NCBI GenBank assembly: GCA_037443645.1
Contig: JBBINY010000008.1
Span: forward strand, 1-60,672
DNA length: 60,672 nt
Direction of reading: 5' to 3'
Origin: UBA2336 sp037443645
GTDB taxonomy: Bacteria > Bacteroidota > Bacteroidia > Cytophagales > Cyclobacteriaceae
The translations under genes and the position numbers were made by a program. Shown here in pieces: positions 1 through 8,138 of this stretch. The notes beneath the pieces are model-generated. The model had not been told where the DNA came from and did not search any database. It saw only the letters and a list, made by a program, of their open reading frames with translations. Numbering within the stretch: the first letter of the stretch is position 1; the number at the start of each line of letters is the position of its first letter.

Positions 1-1
1 C

Positions 2-439
2 CGGTTTTTTCTGGAGGAAGTACATCGCGTACTGAAACCGGGAGGAGTGACCCTGATTACCACCCCCAACCGCAAGCTGTCATTAACGCGTAACCCGTGG
101 CATGTACGCGAGTACATGGCCCATGAGTTGAAGTCGCTGGCGGAATCTGTTTTCCCGCAGGTTACACTGAAGGGCATAACCGGAAACGAAAAGGTGATGG
201 CCTACTACGAAGAGAACCGGAAGTCTGTGCAACGAATTACCCGGTGGGATATACTGAACCTTCAGCACAAGCTGCCTGCATGGATGTTGCGCTTTCCGTA
301 TGAACTGTTAAACCGACTGAACCGGAACAACCTGCAAGCTGCCAGCACGGGCTTGGTAGCTTCCATTTCGCACACCGATTACCTGCTGACCGACCAGGCC
401 GATGATGCCCTCGATTTATTTCTGATCGCCAGAAAGTAG
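2..439 (+). CDS. SAM-dependent methyltransferase, C-terminal part (cut by window edge)
   Basis: The frame is open from base 2, so the gene begins outside the window; a GTG at 47 is internal. The visible start reads FLEEVHRVLKPGG followed by VTLITTPN, the usual post-motif III segment of class I methyltransferases of the Methyltransf_11/25 type, where a strand follows a KPGG turn. The SAM-binding motif I is not in view. The rest is about 125 residues without a motif I recognise. The gene points toward the convergent DUF2723 gene, 12 bp away. The substrate cannot be told from this fragment; a small-molecule or glycan methyltransferase is likely. Confidence 0.75.
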   Translation, partial: RFFLEEVHRVLKPGGVTLITTPNRKLSLTRNPWHVREYMAHELKSLAESVFPQVTLKGITGNEKVMAYYEENRKSVQRITRWDILNLQHKLPAWMLRFPYELLNRLNRNNLQAASTGLVASISHTDYLLTDQADDALDLFLIARK

Positions 440-451
440 ACGGATAGCGGC

Positions 452-1180
452 TTACTGATTAAACCGGGGTACCTGCGATGCATGTTTTTCGTAAGCCTGT
501 TCGTACCGTTCGGCCAGTTCGCCTTCACCGTATTTGTAGAGTACACGCTGAATTTCACCCAGTACAGCAATGTAATTGTACAAGTCGCGGTCGAACATTC
601 CTTTTCTGATCATGTAGGCAGACATATCATCAACCCGGTTGCCGATAACGGTAGCGATTTCAATTGCCTTCTCTTTCTCGCCCACTTCAAAAAGCATTTC
701 CAGCATCAACGCATTGGTGAAGTCATAGCGCACACCCTTATCGGGCATTACTTCGAGGCTGCGCAACAAAACTTCACGAGCGCGCACGGTGTCATCGTTC
801 ATCAATAATGCTTCGGCTACATCGTTGAATGTGCTGCGGTGGTTCTGCACAAAGTTCCGGTAATCAACGCTGTAGAACACGGTGGGGTCGTCAAGCCCTC
901 TGAACCGGAACTTCGTCATGATGTTATTGTAGGCCACCTCTGTATTAACCGGCCTTACCCGTGGATTGGGGTTTTGAATGGGCAGTATCCGGAATGCATT
1001 TCCTTCGCTAACCACAAAGGGTTTCAGGTCAATGTTAAATTGTTCGAGTGAGGTATTGTTTACGTAGAGTGGTCGTTCCCAGTTGTTGGTCAGCATCAGG
1101 TCCAGCAGGGCCAAATCTTGCTTAAGCAGGCTGTTTCTGCGTACGCGCAAACGCATTTCGTTAACCAGCAAGGTTTCCAA
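452..1180 (-). CDS. C-terminal fragment of DUF2723 protein (frameshifted)
   Basis: This 242-residue frame carries the soluble C-terminal part of a DUF2723 protein: a segment containing LALLDLMLTNNWERPLYV, followed by a helical, TPR-like tail. The only start is a TTG at 1180 inside the upstream frame, and no independent promoter is visible. It overlaps the 740-residue N-terminal frame by 20 bp in the +1 frame. DUF2723 proteins of Bacteroidota that I know of are roughly 1000 residues and contain both parts in one chain, and 740 plus 242 fits that. The simplest reading is one gene with a one-base insertion near the AAAA/GG run at about 1182-1187 (as read on the minus strand). It could be a real mutation, a consensus error or, less likely, translational coupling. 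Confidence 0.8.
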   Translation of the reverse strand: METLLVNEMRLRVRRNSLLKQDLALLDLMLTNNWERPLYVNNTSLEQFNIDLKPFVVSEGNAFRILPIQNPNPRVRPVNTEVAYNNIMTKFRFRGLDDPTVFYSVDYRNFVQNHRSTFNDVAEALLMNDDTVRAREVLLRSLEVMPDKGVRYDFTNALMLEMLFEVGEKEKAIEIATVIGNRVDDMSAYMIRKGMFDRDLYNYIAVLGEIQRVLYKYGEGELAERYEQAYEKHASQVPRFNQ

Positions 1181-3383
1181 GCCTTTTCACCTGTGCGGTA
1201 TCTATTTTCAGAACCAGTTCTTTTGAAGGAATCATATTGGTGTTGGGGTAATACGGGTGCTGAAGGCTCTTGCTGTTTTTCTTAAGTAAATCGATGTATT
1301 GAGCCAGGTCAATGCTCTTAATGTTGGTTTCATGGTACATCAGGCTTTCGTTGGGGCCTCCCTGGCGGTAATGGTCGGGGCTTAGCGTATAAGGGAGCGC
1401 CTCCGAAAGGTAGTGCGTGCGCATACTTTGCTCAATATACCAGTCGGTGTTGTAATAACTTAGTACCAGTACGCGCATATCCGTGCGGATGCCCTCCACC
1501 TCCTGCGCGTACCACAGGGGAAATGTATCGTTATCGCCACCGGTAAACAGGATACCGTTCGGAGCGCATGACTCCAGATAATTTGCGGCCGAATCAACAG
1601 AAAAGAACCGGTTGGATCGGTTGTGGTCGTCCCAGCCCTGGGTGGCCATCAGTGCAGGTGCGGAGAAGGCAAGCAAGGTTGCAGTAATGGCCGCGGCTTT
1701 GGCATTTTTTATCACCTTATTAATACCGGATGCAAGGCCGATAACCGCAATGCCAATCCAGAAGGAGAATGCATAGTATGATCCGGAATAAATGTAATCA
1801 CGTTCGCGCGGTTCGGAAGGGGGAGAGTTCAGGTAAACTACCAGGGCTACACCGGTAAGCACAAAGAGCAACCCGATTACACCGGCATTTTTAGCATCTT
1901 TTGTGGCCTGGTAGTACAAACCGAAAAACCCGAGCAGGAACGGGATCATGAAGAAGTTGTTGCGGGCCTTGTTGTAGGAAACCATTTCCGGAACCTCCTC
2001 AAACCAACTGTTCGGTCCGAGCCAGTCAGCCCCGATTTCATCGCCTTCGCGGCCGGCAAAGTTCCACATGAAGTAGCGGATGTACATCCAGCCGATCTGG
2101 TGGCTGAACATGAACCGGAGGTTATCGGAAAAGGTGGGCTTCTGGCCTTCTTTTAATCCTGTTTTAGAACGGTAAATAGACGCATGGTTATCGGTAGTGC
2201 TGTACATGCGCGGAAGGATGGTCATGTGGGTCGGATCATATATGTATTCGCGTTTGCGATCGGTTATTTCATACTTGTCCTTACCTTTTTTGTAGATGGG
2301 TGCGCCTTCCTTTATATCAATTATCTGTGCCGTATAGTATTGCCCGTACAGTAAGGGCCGACTGCCGTACTGTTCGCGCTTCAGGTAGCTCACAAAGCTC
2401 ATTACATCACTGGGGTCGTTCTCATCAATGGGAGTGTTGTAGTTTGAACGAATGACGATCACTGCGTATGACACATAGCCGATGAGAATAAATGTGGTGG
2501 AGAGTAAAACCGTATTGAGAATGGGTTTTACTTTTTGCTGCGTGTAAACGATGCCATACACCAGGCTTCCAATAATGATAATACTGAACATAATTACCCC
2601 GGAGCCAAACGGAAGGCCTAACGAATTGACAAAAAACACCTCAAAACTTCCGGCCAGTGAGGGTAAGCCGGGTATGATAATGTCGTTGATGATTAAAATA
2701 AGCAATCCGCTGATGATCAGCGTAGCCACGATACCCCAGCGGGAAGGTGTGTATTTCTTGAAGTAAAAGATGAGCGCCAGGGCAGGCAGGGTTACCAGGT
2801 TAAGCAAGTGAACACCAATGGAAAGCCCGATGGAGTAGGAGATGAGAATAATCCATCGGTTTGCCTTAGCTTCATCTTCGATAGCATCCCATTTGAGCAT
2901 GGCCCAAACCACAAAGGCAGTAAAAAACATGGACATGGAGTACACCTCTGCTTCCACAGCCGAAAACCAGATGGAATCGGAAAAGGTCATGGCCAGAGCG
3001 CCCACCAGGCCGGCACCCATAATCAGGATGGTTTTATCGGCAGTTAATTCAGGAGGCTTTGAAATATTGAGAAGCTTGCGGGCGAACAGGGTTATTGACC
3101 AGAACGTGAACAGGGAGGCAAAGGCTCCGGCAAGTACGCTGGCAAAGTTTATCCAATAGGCAACCCGGGTAACATCGCCCATAGCCAGGAAGGAAAACAT
3201 CCGGCCGATCAGCAGGAACAACGGTGCACCGGGCGGATGCGGCACTTCAAGCTTATACGAAACGGCAATAAACTCTCCGCAGTCCCAGTAGCTGGCGGTT
3301 TCTTCCATGGTGAGCCAATAGGCTGTGAGCGCGATGGTAAAGACAGTCCAACCCGTTATGTTATTGATCTTTTGAAAATTCAT
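1161..3383 (-). CDS. DUF2723 (GT117-type) membrane glycosyltransferase, N-terminal 740 residues
   Basis: A polytopic inner-membrane protein with about a dozen hydrophobic segments. It opens with the family signature: residues SYWDCGEFIA (31-40), holding the acidic DxxE-like pair, then PHPPGAP (48-54). DUF2723 proteins are related to PMT/GT-C transferases, which use lipid-linked sugars on the periplasmic side, and are common in Bacteroidota. The sugar and acceptor are unknown here. The frame stops after QVKRLGNLAG, just where the family normally continues into the C-terminal domain, which is found in the next frame (452-1180). If the frameshift is real, the transmembrane catalytic part would still be made without its tail. 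ATG start at 3383. Confidence 0.85.
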   Translation of the reverse strand: MNFQKINNITGWTVFTIALTAYWLTMEETASYWDCGEFIAVSYKLEVPHPPGAPLFLLIGRMFSFLAMGDVTRVAYWINFASVLAGAFASLFTFWSITLFARKLLNISKPPELTADKTILIMGAGLVGALAMTFSDSIWFSAVEAEVYSMSMFFTAFVVWAMLKWDAIEDEAKANRWIILISYSIGLSIGVHLLNLVTLPALALIFYFKKYTPSRWGIVATLIISGLLILIINDIIIPGLPSLAGSFEVFFVNSLGLPFGSGVIMFSIIIIGSLVYGIVYTQQKVKPILNTVLLSTTFILIGYVSYAVIVIRSNYNTPIDENDPSDVMSFVSYLKREQYGSRPLLYGQYYTAQIIDIKEGAPIYKKGKDKYEITDRKREYIYDPTHMTILPRMYSTTDNHASIYRSKTGLKEGQKPTFSDNLRFMFSHQIGWMYIRYFMWNFAGREGDEIGADWLGPNSWFEEVPEMVSYNKARNNFFMIPFLLGFFGLYYQATKDAKNAGVIGLLFVLTGVALVVYLNSPPSEPRERDYIYSGSYYAFSFWIGIAVIGLASGINKVIKNAKAAAITATLLAFSAPALMATQGWDDHNRSNRFFSVDSAANYLESCAPNGILFTGGDNDTFPLWYAQEVEGIRTDMRVLVLSYYNTDWYIEQSMRTHYLSEALPYTLSPDHYRQGGPNESLMYHETNIKSIDLAQYIDLLKKNSKSLQHPYYPNTNMIPSKELVLKIDTAQVKRLGNLAG

Positions 3384-3492
3384 GGTGTCAGTAGTTCATT
3401 TTCCGGAAATTGATCGGTTTTAATCAGCAAGTAAAGGGCGAAAATAGGAAAATAGTATAAGCCATCTTAAAAATACTTCCTTCGTTTTCCGC

Positions 3493-4125
3493 CTACTTAT
3501 ACACCATCACATAAAAGATGAGCCAAAGAAGGAAGATCAGTATGTACGATGCCGACACAATATACCATACGATTCGTTTCTCTTTGCGTGCATAGTGATG
3601 AATGCCGGATACCAGCAAAAACCAGTAGATGATTTCAAACACATTCAGGGCGCGCAGCGGGTATGCCCATTTCTTGTCGATGCTGTAGTAATCAAAAAAG
3701 TGCATCAGTGAAAGGGGGTAAAAGGCACCGATGTCAGAATACCGGGGGTCAGGAACGATGACAATGAACCAGAGTATTTTAAGTACTTCAGGTATCAGAA
3801 AAATAAACTCGGCACCGATAACTACTCCCCAGCATTGCGCATAGGTAACCCGGTAGCCAAACATGAAGCAACCCACCCAAATTACAAACGCGATTACGGT
3901 GAATTTCCATGCATAGACCAACGGAATGGAAATGAATTGCAGCGTGTTGAGCACCTGTAACACCATGCCTTCGGGCCTGTCTTGCAGAAATTCGAATGCT
4001 GCCGTTTCGTTTTCAATAAATGATTTTTTTATGTATAACAGAAAAAGGGTGAGCAGGCATAACAGCACAAACAACAGTCTTTTGTCGGCCGAGAATATTG
4101 ATTTAGTTTCGTAATTCGTTTCCAT
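3493..4125 (-). CDS. integral membrane protein, family not recognised
   Basis: About 210 residues from an ATG at 4125 (METNYE...). An upstream start at 4185 would run into the divergent TPR gene and adds no hydrophobic or conserved sequence, so the inner ATG is preferred. Five hydrophobic stretches are visible: after residue 15, around 60-90, around 100-125, around 160-180, and at the C-terminus. There is no signal peptide cleavage site and no catalytic motif I know. The fold pattern resembles small Yip1-like or DUF-type membrane proteins, but that is only an impression. It follows the DUF2723 gene in the same direction and is divergent from the TPR protein, with a 32-bp gap. Confidence 0.6.
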   Translation of the reverse strand: METNYETKSIFSADKRLLFVLLCLLTLFLLYIKKSFIENETAAFEFLQDRPEGMVLQVLNTLQFISIPLVYAWKFTVIAFVIWVGCFMFGYRVTYAQCWGVVIGAEFIFLIPEVLKILWFIVIVPDPRYSDIGAFYPLSLMHFFDYYSIDKKWAYPLRALNVFEIIYWFLLVSGIHHYARKEKRIVWYIVSASYILIFLLWLIFYVMVYK

Positions 4126-4157
4126 GAATGACCTTGCAGGGGTGAAGCACGACAAAG

Positions 4158-5369
4158 ATGGGTAAAAGTAAACTTCTGGTTTCAATTACGGTGCTAACCG
4201 TTTTGGGGTTAGTCGCTGGCCCGCGTGTGTGGGCACAATATTCAGAAAAAAAAGACACCACCATCATTCTGATTACCGATTTAGGTGTTCAACTGGAGTG
4301 TACCCAGGCCCTTAATGATTTATATAATTTCAAGTTCGACAAGGCCGAGGCGCAATTCAGGTATTTACGGTATAAATACAGGTGGCATCCGTTGCCCTAT
4401 TTTTTGATGGGTATGATCGAGTGGTGGAAAATTATGCCGAACACAAAAAATGAAACTTACGATAACACCTTCTTCGCCTATATGGATTCAACCATTCGGG
4501 TAGCTGAAAACCTGTTTAAAAAGTATCCTGCCTATAAGGTGGAGGCGGCATTCTTTTTATCAGCTGCCTATGGTTTTAAAGGCCGGTTGTATTCAGACGA
4601 GTACCGGAAAAACTGGCGAAAGGCAGCTACAGCCGGTAAAAATGCGCTGGATTACCTGGAGGTGAGCAAAGCCAGGCAAGACCTGAGCCCCGAACTGCTG
4701 TTTGGCGATGCGTTGTTCAACTATTTTTCGGTTTGGGTACCCGAAAACTACCCCGCCCTGAAACCCATCCTGTGGTTCTTCCCCAAAGGCGATAAAAAAC
4801 TCGGCCTGGAGCAATTGAAAGAAGTTTCGTACAATGCTTTTTACACCCGCACCGAAGCGATGGTTTGGCTGATGCGCATACTGAACAATTACGAGAATGA
4901 CGACCTGCGGGCATTCCAGATCAGCGAATACCTGTACCAAACGTATCCGGATAATCCCTACTTTCACCGCTATTATGCACGCATGCTGTACGGAACCGGC
5001 CGGTATACTGAGGCGGAGCCGGTATGCAAATCCATACTTACCCGAATTGACAGTGCATACACCGGCTACGAGGCAAACACCGGGCGGTATGCGGCTTTCT
5101 TTCTTGGCCAGATTTATGAAGCCCGCAGGAATTATGATGAAGCAAAAAAATATTATCAACTCTGCATGCGATATGCCGAAGCGATTGCGATGCCGGAATC
5201 GGGTTTCTACCAGTATTCGATGATAGCCCTGGCGGAGATAGCTGAGAAGCAGGGAAACAAAAAAGAAGCCGAGCAATACTACAAAGAGGTGAAGAGACGC
5301 TCCAAACGGAAGGATGAAGCATTTAAAACGGCCAAGCGCAGGTTAAAGAAAATGGAGAAAGTGGATTGA
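4158..5369 (+). CDS. secreted/periplasmic TPR-repeat protein
   Basis: 403 residues. The N-terminus is a signal peptide with hydrophobic core LVSITVLTVLGLVAG and likely cleavage after VWA-Q near residue 26. The rest is helical and rich in aromatic residues. TPR-like units are clearest toward the C-terminus, where helices with the spacing of GQIYEARRNYDEAKKYYQL and LAEIAEKQGNKKEAEQYY repeat. The end is a basic tail. TPR proteins scaffold protein complexes, so an envelope assembly role is plausible but not shown. It is divergent from the membrane protein at 3493 and is followed by a repeat-rich intergenic stretch. Confidence 0.75.
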   Translation: MGKSKLLVSITVLTVLGLVAGPRVWAQYSEKKDTTIILITDLGVQLECTQALNDLYNFKFDKAEAQFRYLRYKYRWHPLPYFLMGMIEWWKIMPNTKNETYDNTFFAYMDSTIRVAENLFKKYPAYKVEAAFFLSAAYGFKGRLYSDEYRKNWRKAATAGKNALDYLEVSKARQDLSPELLFGDALFNYFSVWVPENYPALKPILWFFPKGDKKLGLEQLKEVSYNAFYTRTEAMVWLMRILNNYENDDLRAFQISEYLYQTYPDNPYFHRYYARMLYGTGRYTEAEPVCKSILTRIDSAYTGYEANTGRYAAFFLGQIYEARRNYDEAKKYYQLCMRYAEAIAMPESGFYQYSMIALAEIAEKQGNKKEAEQYYKEVKRRSKRKDEAFKTAKRRLKKMEKVD

Positions 5370-5674
5370 ATTCGTTGTTCGTTATTCGTTATTCGTTTTT
5401 CGTTAATCATTGATGGAGCAGGATTTCAACAGGCTTGTACTATTGTTTAAGCCAGATTAACAATATTTTTGTGTGTTACCTGGTTGCTGTAATCTAAAAG
5501 GAGACGAATAACTAGAGGATATCTCAAAAATACCAATCACGTCATTGCGAGGGATCCCGATATTATCGGGAGACCGAAGCAATCCCTGTTTTGGATACCG
5601 AATTGGAGATTGTTTCGCTGCGCTCGCAATGACGAACCTATTTTTGAGATGGCTTCTACTAACGAACAACGAAT
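5370..5674. repeat. nested inverted-repeat element in intergenic DNA
   Basis: This gene-free stretch is bounded by a perfect 15-bp inverted repeat, ATTCGTTGTTCGTTA at 5370-5384 and its complement at 5660-5674. Inside lies a 12-bp inverted repeat, ATCTCAAAAATA at 5521-5532 against 5639-5650. Inside that is CGTCATTGCGAG (5540-5551) facing CTCGCAATGACG (5623-5634), with GAAGCAATC/GATTGTTTC arms. A TCCCGATA-T-TATCGGGA palindrome lies at 5555-5571. The CATTGCGAG...GAAGCAATC core is a repeat type seen in many bacterial genomes. The layout looks like stacked MITE/REP-like insertions; no transposase is present. Confidence 0.7.
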
Positions 5675-5704
5675 AACCAACAACTATCAACTAACAACCA
5701 ACGA

Positions 5705-7036
5705 GTGGAACTCCGCGATTTTGTTGTAACCCCGATTATTATCCTGCTGGTGTATGCGGTGGCATACCTGCTCCGGAGACGTGTTACCGATGACACCACC
5801 CGTAAATATTATTTTCCGGCCTTAACACTGCGGATCTTTTGTGCCATTGCCCTGGGTTTCTTGTATCAGTTTTACTATTCGGGAGGCGATACATTCAATT
5901 TTCATACCCACGGCAGCCGGGTGATATGGGAAGCCTTTATGGATGACCCGGTTATCGGGTGGAAGCTATTTACCACCAGCGGAACATATAATCACGGTAC
6001 TTTTGCCTATGCTTCAAAGATTCCGTTCTATGCCGATCGTTCATCGTTTTTTATAGTTCAGGTAGCCTTCATTTTCGACCTGATCACCTTTTCAACCTAT
6101 TCGGCAACAGCCGTGCTTTTTGCAGTTGTAAGTTTTTGCGGATCATGGGCTATGTTCCAGACTTTTTACAGGAATTCATCTCAGCATCATTTCTTACTTG
6201 CACTTGCAACACTGTTCATTCCTTCAGTAACGTTCTGGGGTTCGGGCATTCTGAAAGATACGCTTACCCTGGCTGCCCTTGGTCTGCTCACCCTTGCGGT
6301 AAGCAACTTCTTTGTTTACGGCAACCGCAAAGCATCAAATTTGTTGTTGGCCGGTGTGAGCATGTGGGTGATCTTCTCGGTGAAGAAGTATATTTTGTTA
6401 TGTTACATTCCGGCCGCGTTGTTATGGATGTATGCGGAAAGGCTTACCCGCATCCGGTCGCTGGTGTTAAAAATGCTTGTTGTTCCGGTGGTGTTGTCTC
6501 TGCTCCTGCTTTCAGGATACTACGCCATTGTGCTCATCGGAAAAGATGATCCGCGGTACTCAATTGACCGGCTTGCCGTAACGGCCCAGATAACAGCCTA
6601 CGACATCGGTTTTTATTCAGGCAAGGATGCCGGCAGCGGTTACAGCCTGGGCGAACTGGACGGTACATTTACAAACCTAATGAGTAAGATTCCCCAAGCC
6701 GTTAATGTTTCGTTATTCCGGCCTTACTTCTGGGAGGTAAAAAACCCGCTCATGTTACTGTCGGCAGCCGAAAGTATTGTTGTGCTTATGATTACCCTGG
6801 CGGTGCTTTCCATGCGGGTAAGGAACGTAGGTAGGGCGTTGACCGATCCGATCATATTGTTTTGCCTTGTGTTCAGTTTAACTTTTGCGTTTGCCGTGGG
6901 TGTTTCTACCTTTAATTTCGGAACACTGGCGAGGTACAAAATACCCCTGCTGCCCTTTTACCTGACGGCCTTGATTAACCTTTATTTTTTTTCGAAGAGC
7001 GACAGAAAGTTAAATCGGTTGGCGGTAACCGAGTAG
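5705..7036 (+). CDS. polytopic membrane protein of polysaccharide locus
   Basis: 443 residues from a GTG start, about 10-11 hydrophobic segments spread over the whole chain, and a long extracytoplasmic loop around residues 285-340. The size and pattern resemble membrane proteins of O-antigen or exopolysaccharide loci (polymerase or GT-C-like), but I see no Wzy or PMT signature and do not assign a reaction. It begins the surface-polysaccharide region. Its last 55 bp overlap the 3' end of the convergent glycosyltransferase gene at 6982, which is a long convergent overlap. Confidence 0.6.
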   Translation: MELRDFVVTPIIILLVYAVAYLLRRRVTDDTTRKYYFPALTLRIFCAIALGFLYQFYYSGGDTFNFHTHGSRVIWEAFMDDPVIGWKLFTTSGTYNHGTFAYASKIPFYADRSSFFIVQVAFIFDLITFSTYSATAVLFAVVSFCGSWAMFQTFYRNSSQHHFLLALATLFIPSVTFWGSGILKDTLTLAALGLLTLAVSNFFVYGNRKASNLLLAGVSMWVIFSVKKYILLCYIPAALLWMYAERLTRIRSLVLKMLVVPVVLSLLLLSGYYAIVLIGKDDPRYSIDRLAVTAQITAYDIGFYSGKDAGSGYSLGELDGTFTNLMSKIPQAVNVSLFRPYFWEVKNPLMLLSAAESIVVLMITLAVLSMRVRNVGRALTDPIILFCLVFSLTFAFAVGVSTFNFGTLARYKIPLLPFYLTALINLYFFSKSDRKLNRLAVTE

Positions 7037-8079
7037 CGGGCCAGCACTTTTTGTCGTCCGGCTTTGCCTATTTTTTCCCGAAGATTTTCGTTTCGGATCA
7101 GATCATCGAGAAGATCAATCCATTGCTGCGGTGTTGTGGCCAGGTAACCGGTAATACCATGTTCAATGATCTCCGTGTTGACACCTACGGGCGAGGCCAC
7201 GCAGGGTATTTCCATGGCCATATATTGCAGCGCTTTGAATCCGCATTTCCCTTTACTCCAGGCATTATCGGGGAGTGGCATTACGCCAATATCAAGTTTA
7301 AGAAGGTCTTCCGCTTCTGTTTCTTTATTCCAGGGAACAAACTTAAGGTTGCTGATTTGTATATCGGGTTGCCGATCGGCAATCACCAAAAGCCGTAACT
7401 CTTTGTGCAGGCTTTGTAGGTGTTGGAAAACCGGTATGAGCATCTGAAGATACTTTAACGTAGAGTGCGTACCTGTCCAGCCAATGGTGATGGAAGCCTC
7501 CTTCTTTACCAACTTATAAAGTGCAGGGTTGTGCAGGGTTTCAGTATCAATAGTTGTTGGATTAACAGTTACCTGTGTATTAAATTTTCTGGCAAATGCG
7601 GCAAGGTAAGCGTTACCACAACTTACCCGGTAACTTAGTGAGCAGATGGTTGATGCTTTTTGCCTCCATCGGAAAAAAGAGGCTATTCGCGATTCGTGGA
7701 TGTTGTCAGTAAGCCAAATGGCATCGTCAAAGTCGTAGATGATTTTCTTCCGAAATAACCGGGCAATAATCCACTCAATCACAGGCGGACCTGCCGGAGT
7801 TGCTTCGCGGTGGATGAAAACAAAGGCCGCACCGGGTACTTTCAACAGCGCGACAATTCGTTTAATAAAGGATACGATCAAAACACCGGCAAGAATTGCG
7901 GGATTAGCCCGCGAATTCACGCGGATGTACTGTGATGCACTGAAAAACGGCAACCGGGTTACCTGGAATCCATTTTCAACAAGAATTGGAATGTATTGTT
8001 CGAACCTGAATCGTTGCGAGGCCACTGTGCCTTGTGGGTAAGGCACCAGAAACAAGATGCACTGCCTGTTACTCGTCAC
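6982..8079 (-). CDS. GT4-type glycosyltransferase
   Basis: 365 residues, GTG start at 8079. The N-terminal Rossmann half includes FLVPYPQGTVASQRFR, where group 1 transferases carry the loop near the acceptor. The C-terminal half carries DIGVMPLPD (263-271) and KGKCGFKALQYMA (277-289), the nucleotide-sugar binding region of group 1 glycosyltransferases (Glyco_trans_1_4). A basic or hydrophobic helix around 60-80 suits peripheral membrane attachment. It should transfer a sugar from an NDP-sugar to a lipid-linked glycan in the cytoplasm. It is divergent from the flippase gene and converges on the membrane protein at 5705. Confidence 0.85.
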   Translation of the reverse strand: MTSNRQCILFLVPYPQGTVASQRFRFEQYIPILVENGFQVTRLPFFSASQYIRVNSRANPAILAGVLIVSFIKRIVALLKVPGAAFVFIHREATPAGPPVIEWIIARLFRKKIIYDFDDAIWLTDNIHESRIASFFRWRQKASTICSLSYRVSCGNAYLAAFARKFNTQVTVNPTTIDTETLHNPALYKLVKKEASITIGWTGTHSTLKYLQMLIPVFQHLQSLHKELRLLVIADRQPDIQISNLKFVPWNKETEAEDLLKLDIGVMPLPDNAWSKGKCGFKALQYMAMEIPCVASPVGVNTEIIEHGITGYLATTPQQWIDLLDDLIRNENLREKIGKAGRQKVLARYSVTANRFNFLSLFEKK

Positions 8080-8138
8080 GGTTGACTGTAATTAATTTTG
8101 CAACTTTGCACATTTTACAGCAGTAATTCAAGGACTTC

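Noticed and set aside
452..1180. treating the 242-residue frame as an independent gene
   Set aside because: Only a TTG start inside the upstream frame and it supplies exactly the missing end of the DUF2723 protein.
4593..5276. 227-residue minus-strand frame inside the TPR gene
   Set aside because: Antisense to a clearly coding TPR protein with signal peptide; no family pattern and cysteine/valine-rich random composition.
5457..5690. 77-residue minus-strand frame with FVIASAAKQS-like residues
   Set aside because: It runs through the inverted-repeat element; this type of sequence is a familiar false product of CATTGCGAG repeats and has no other support.
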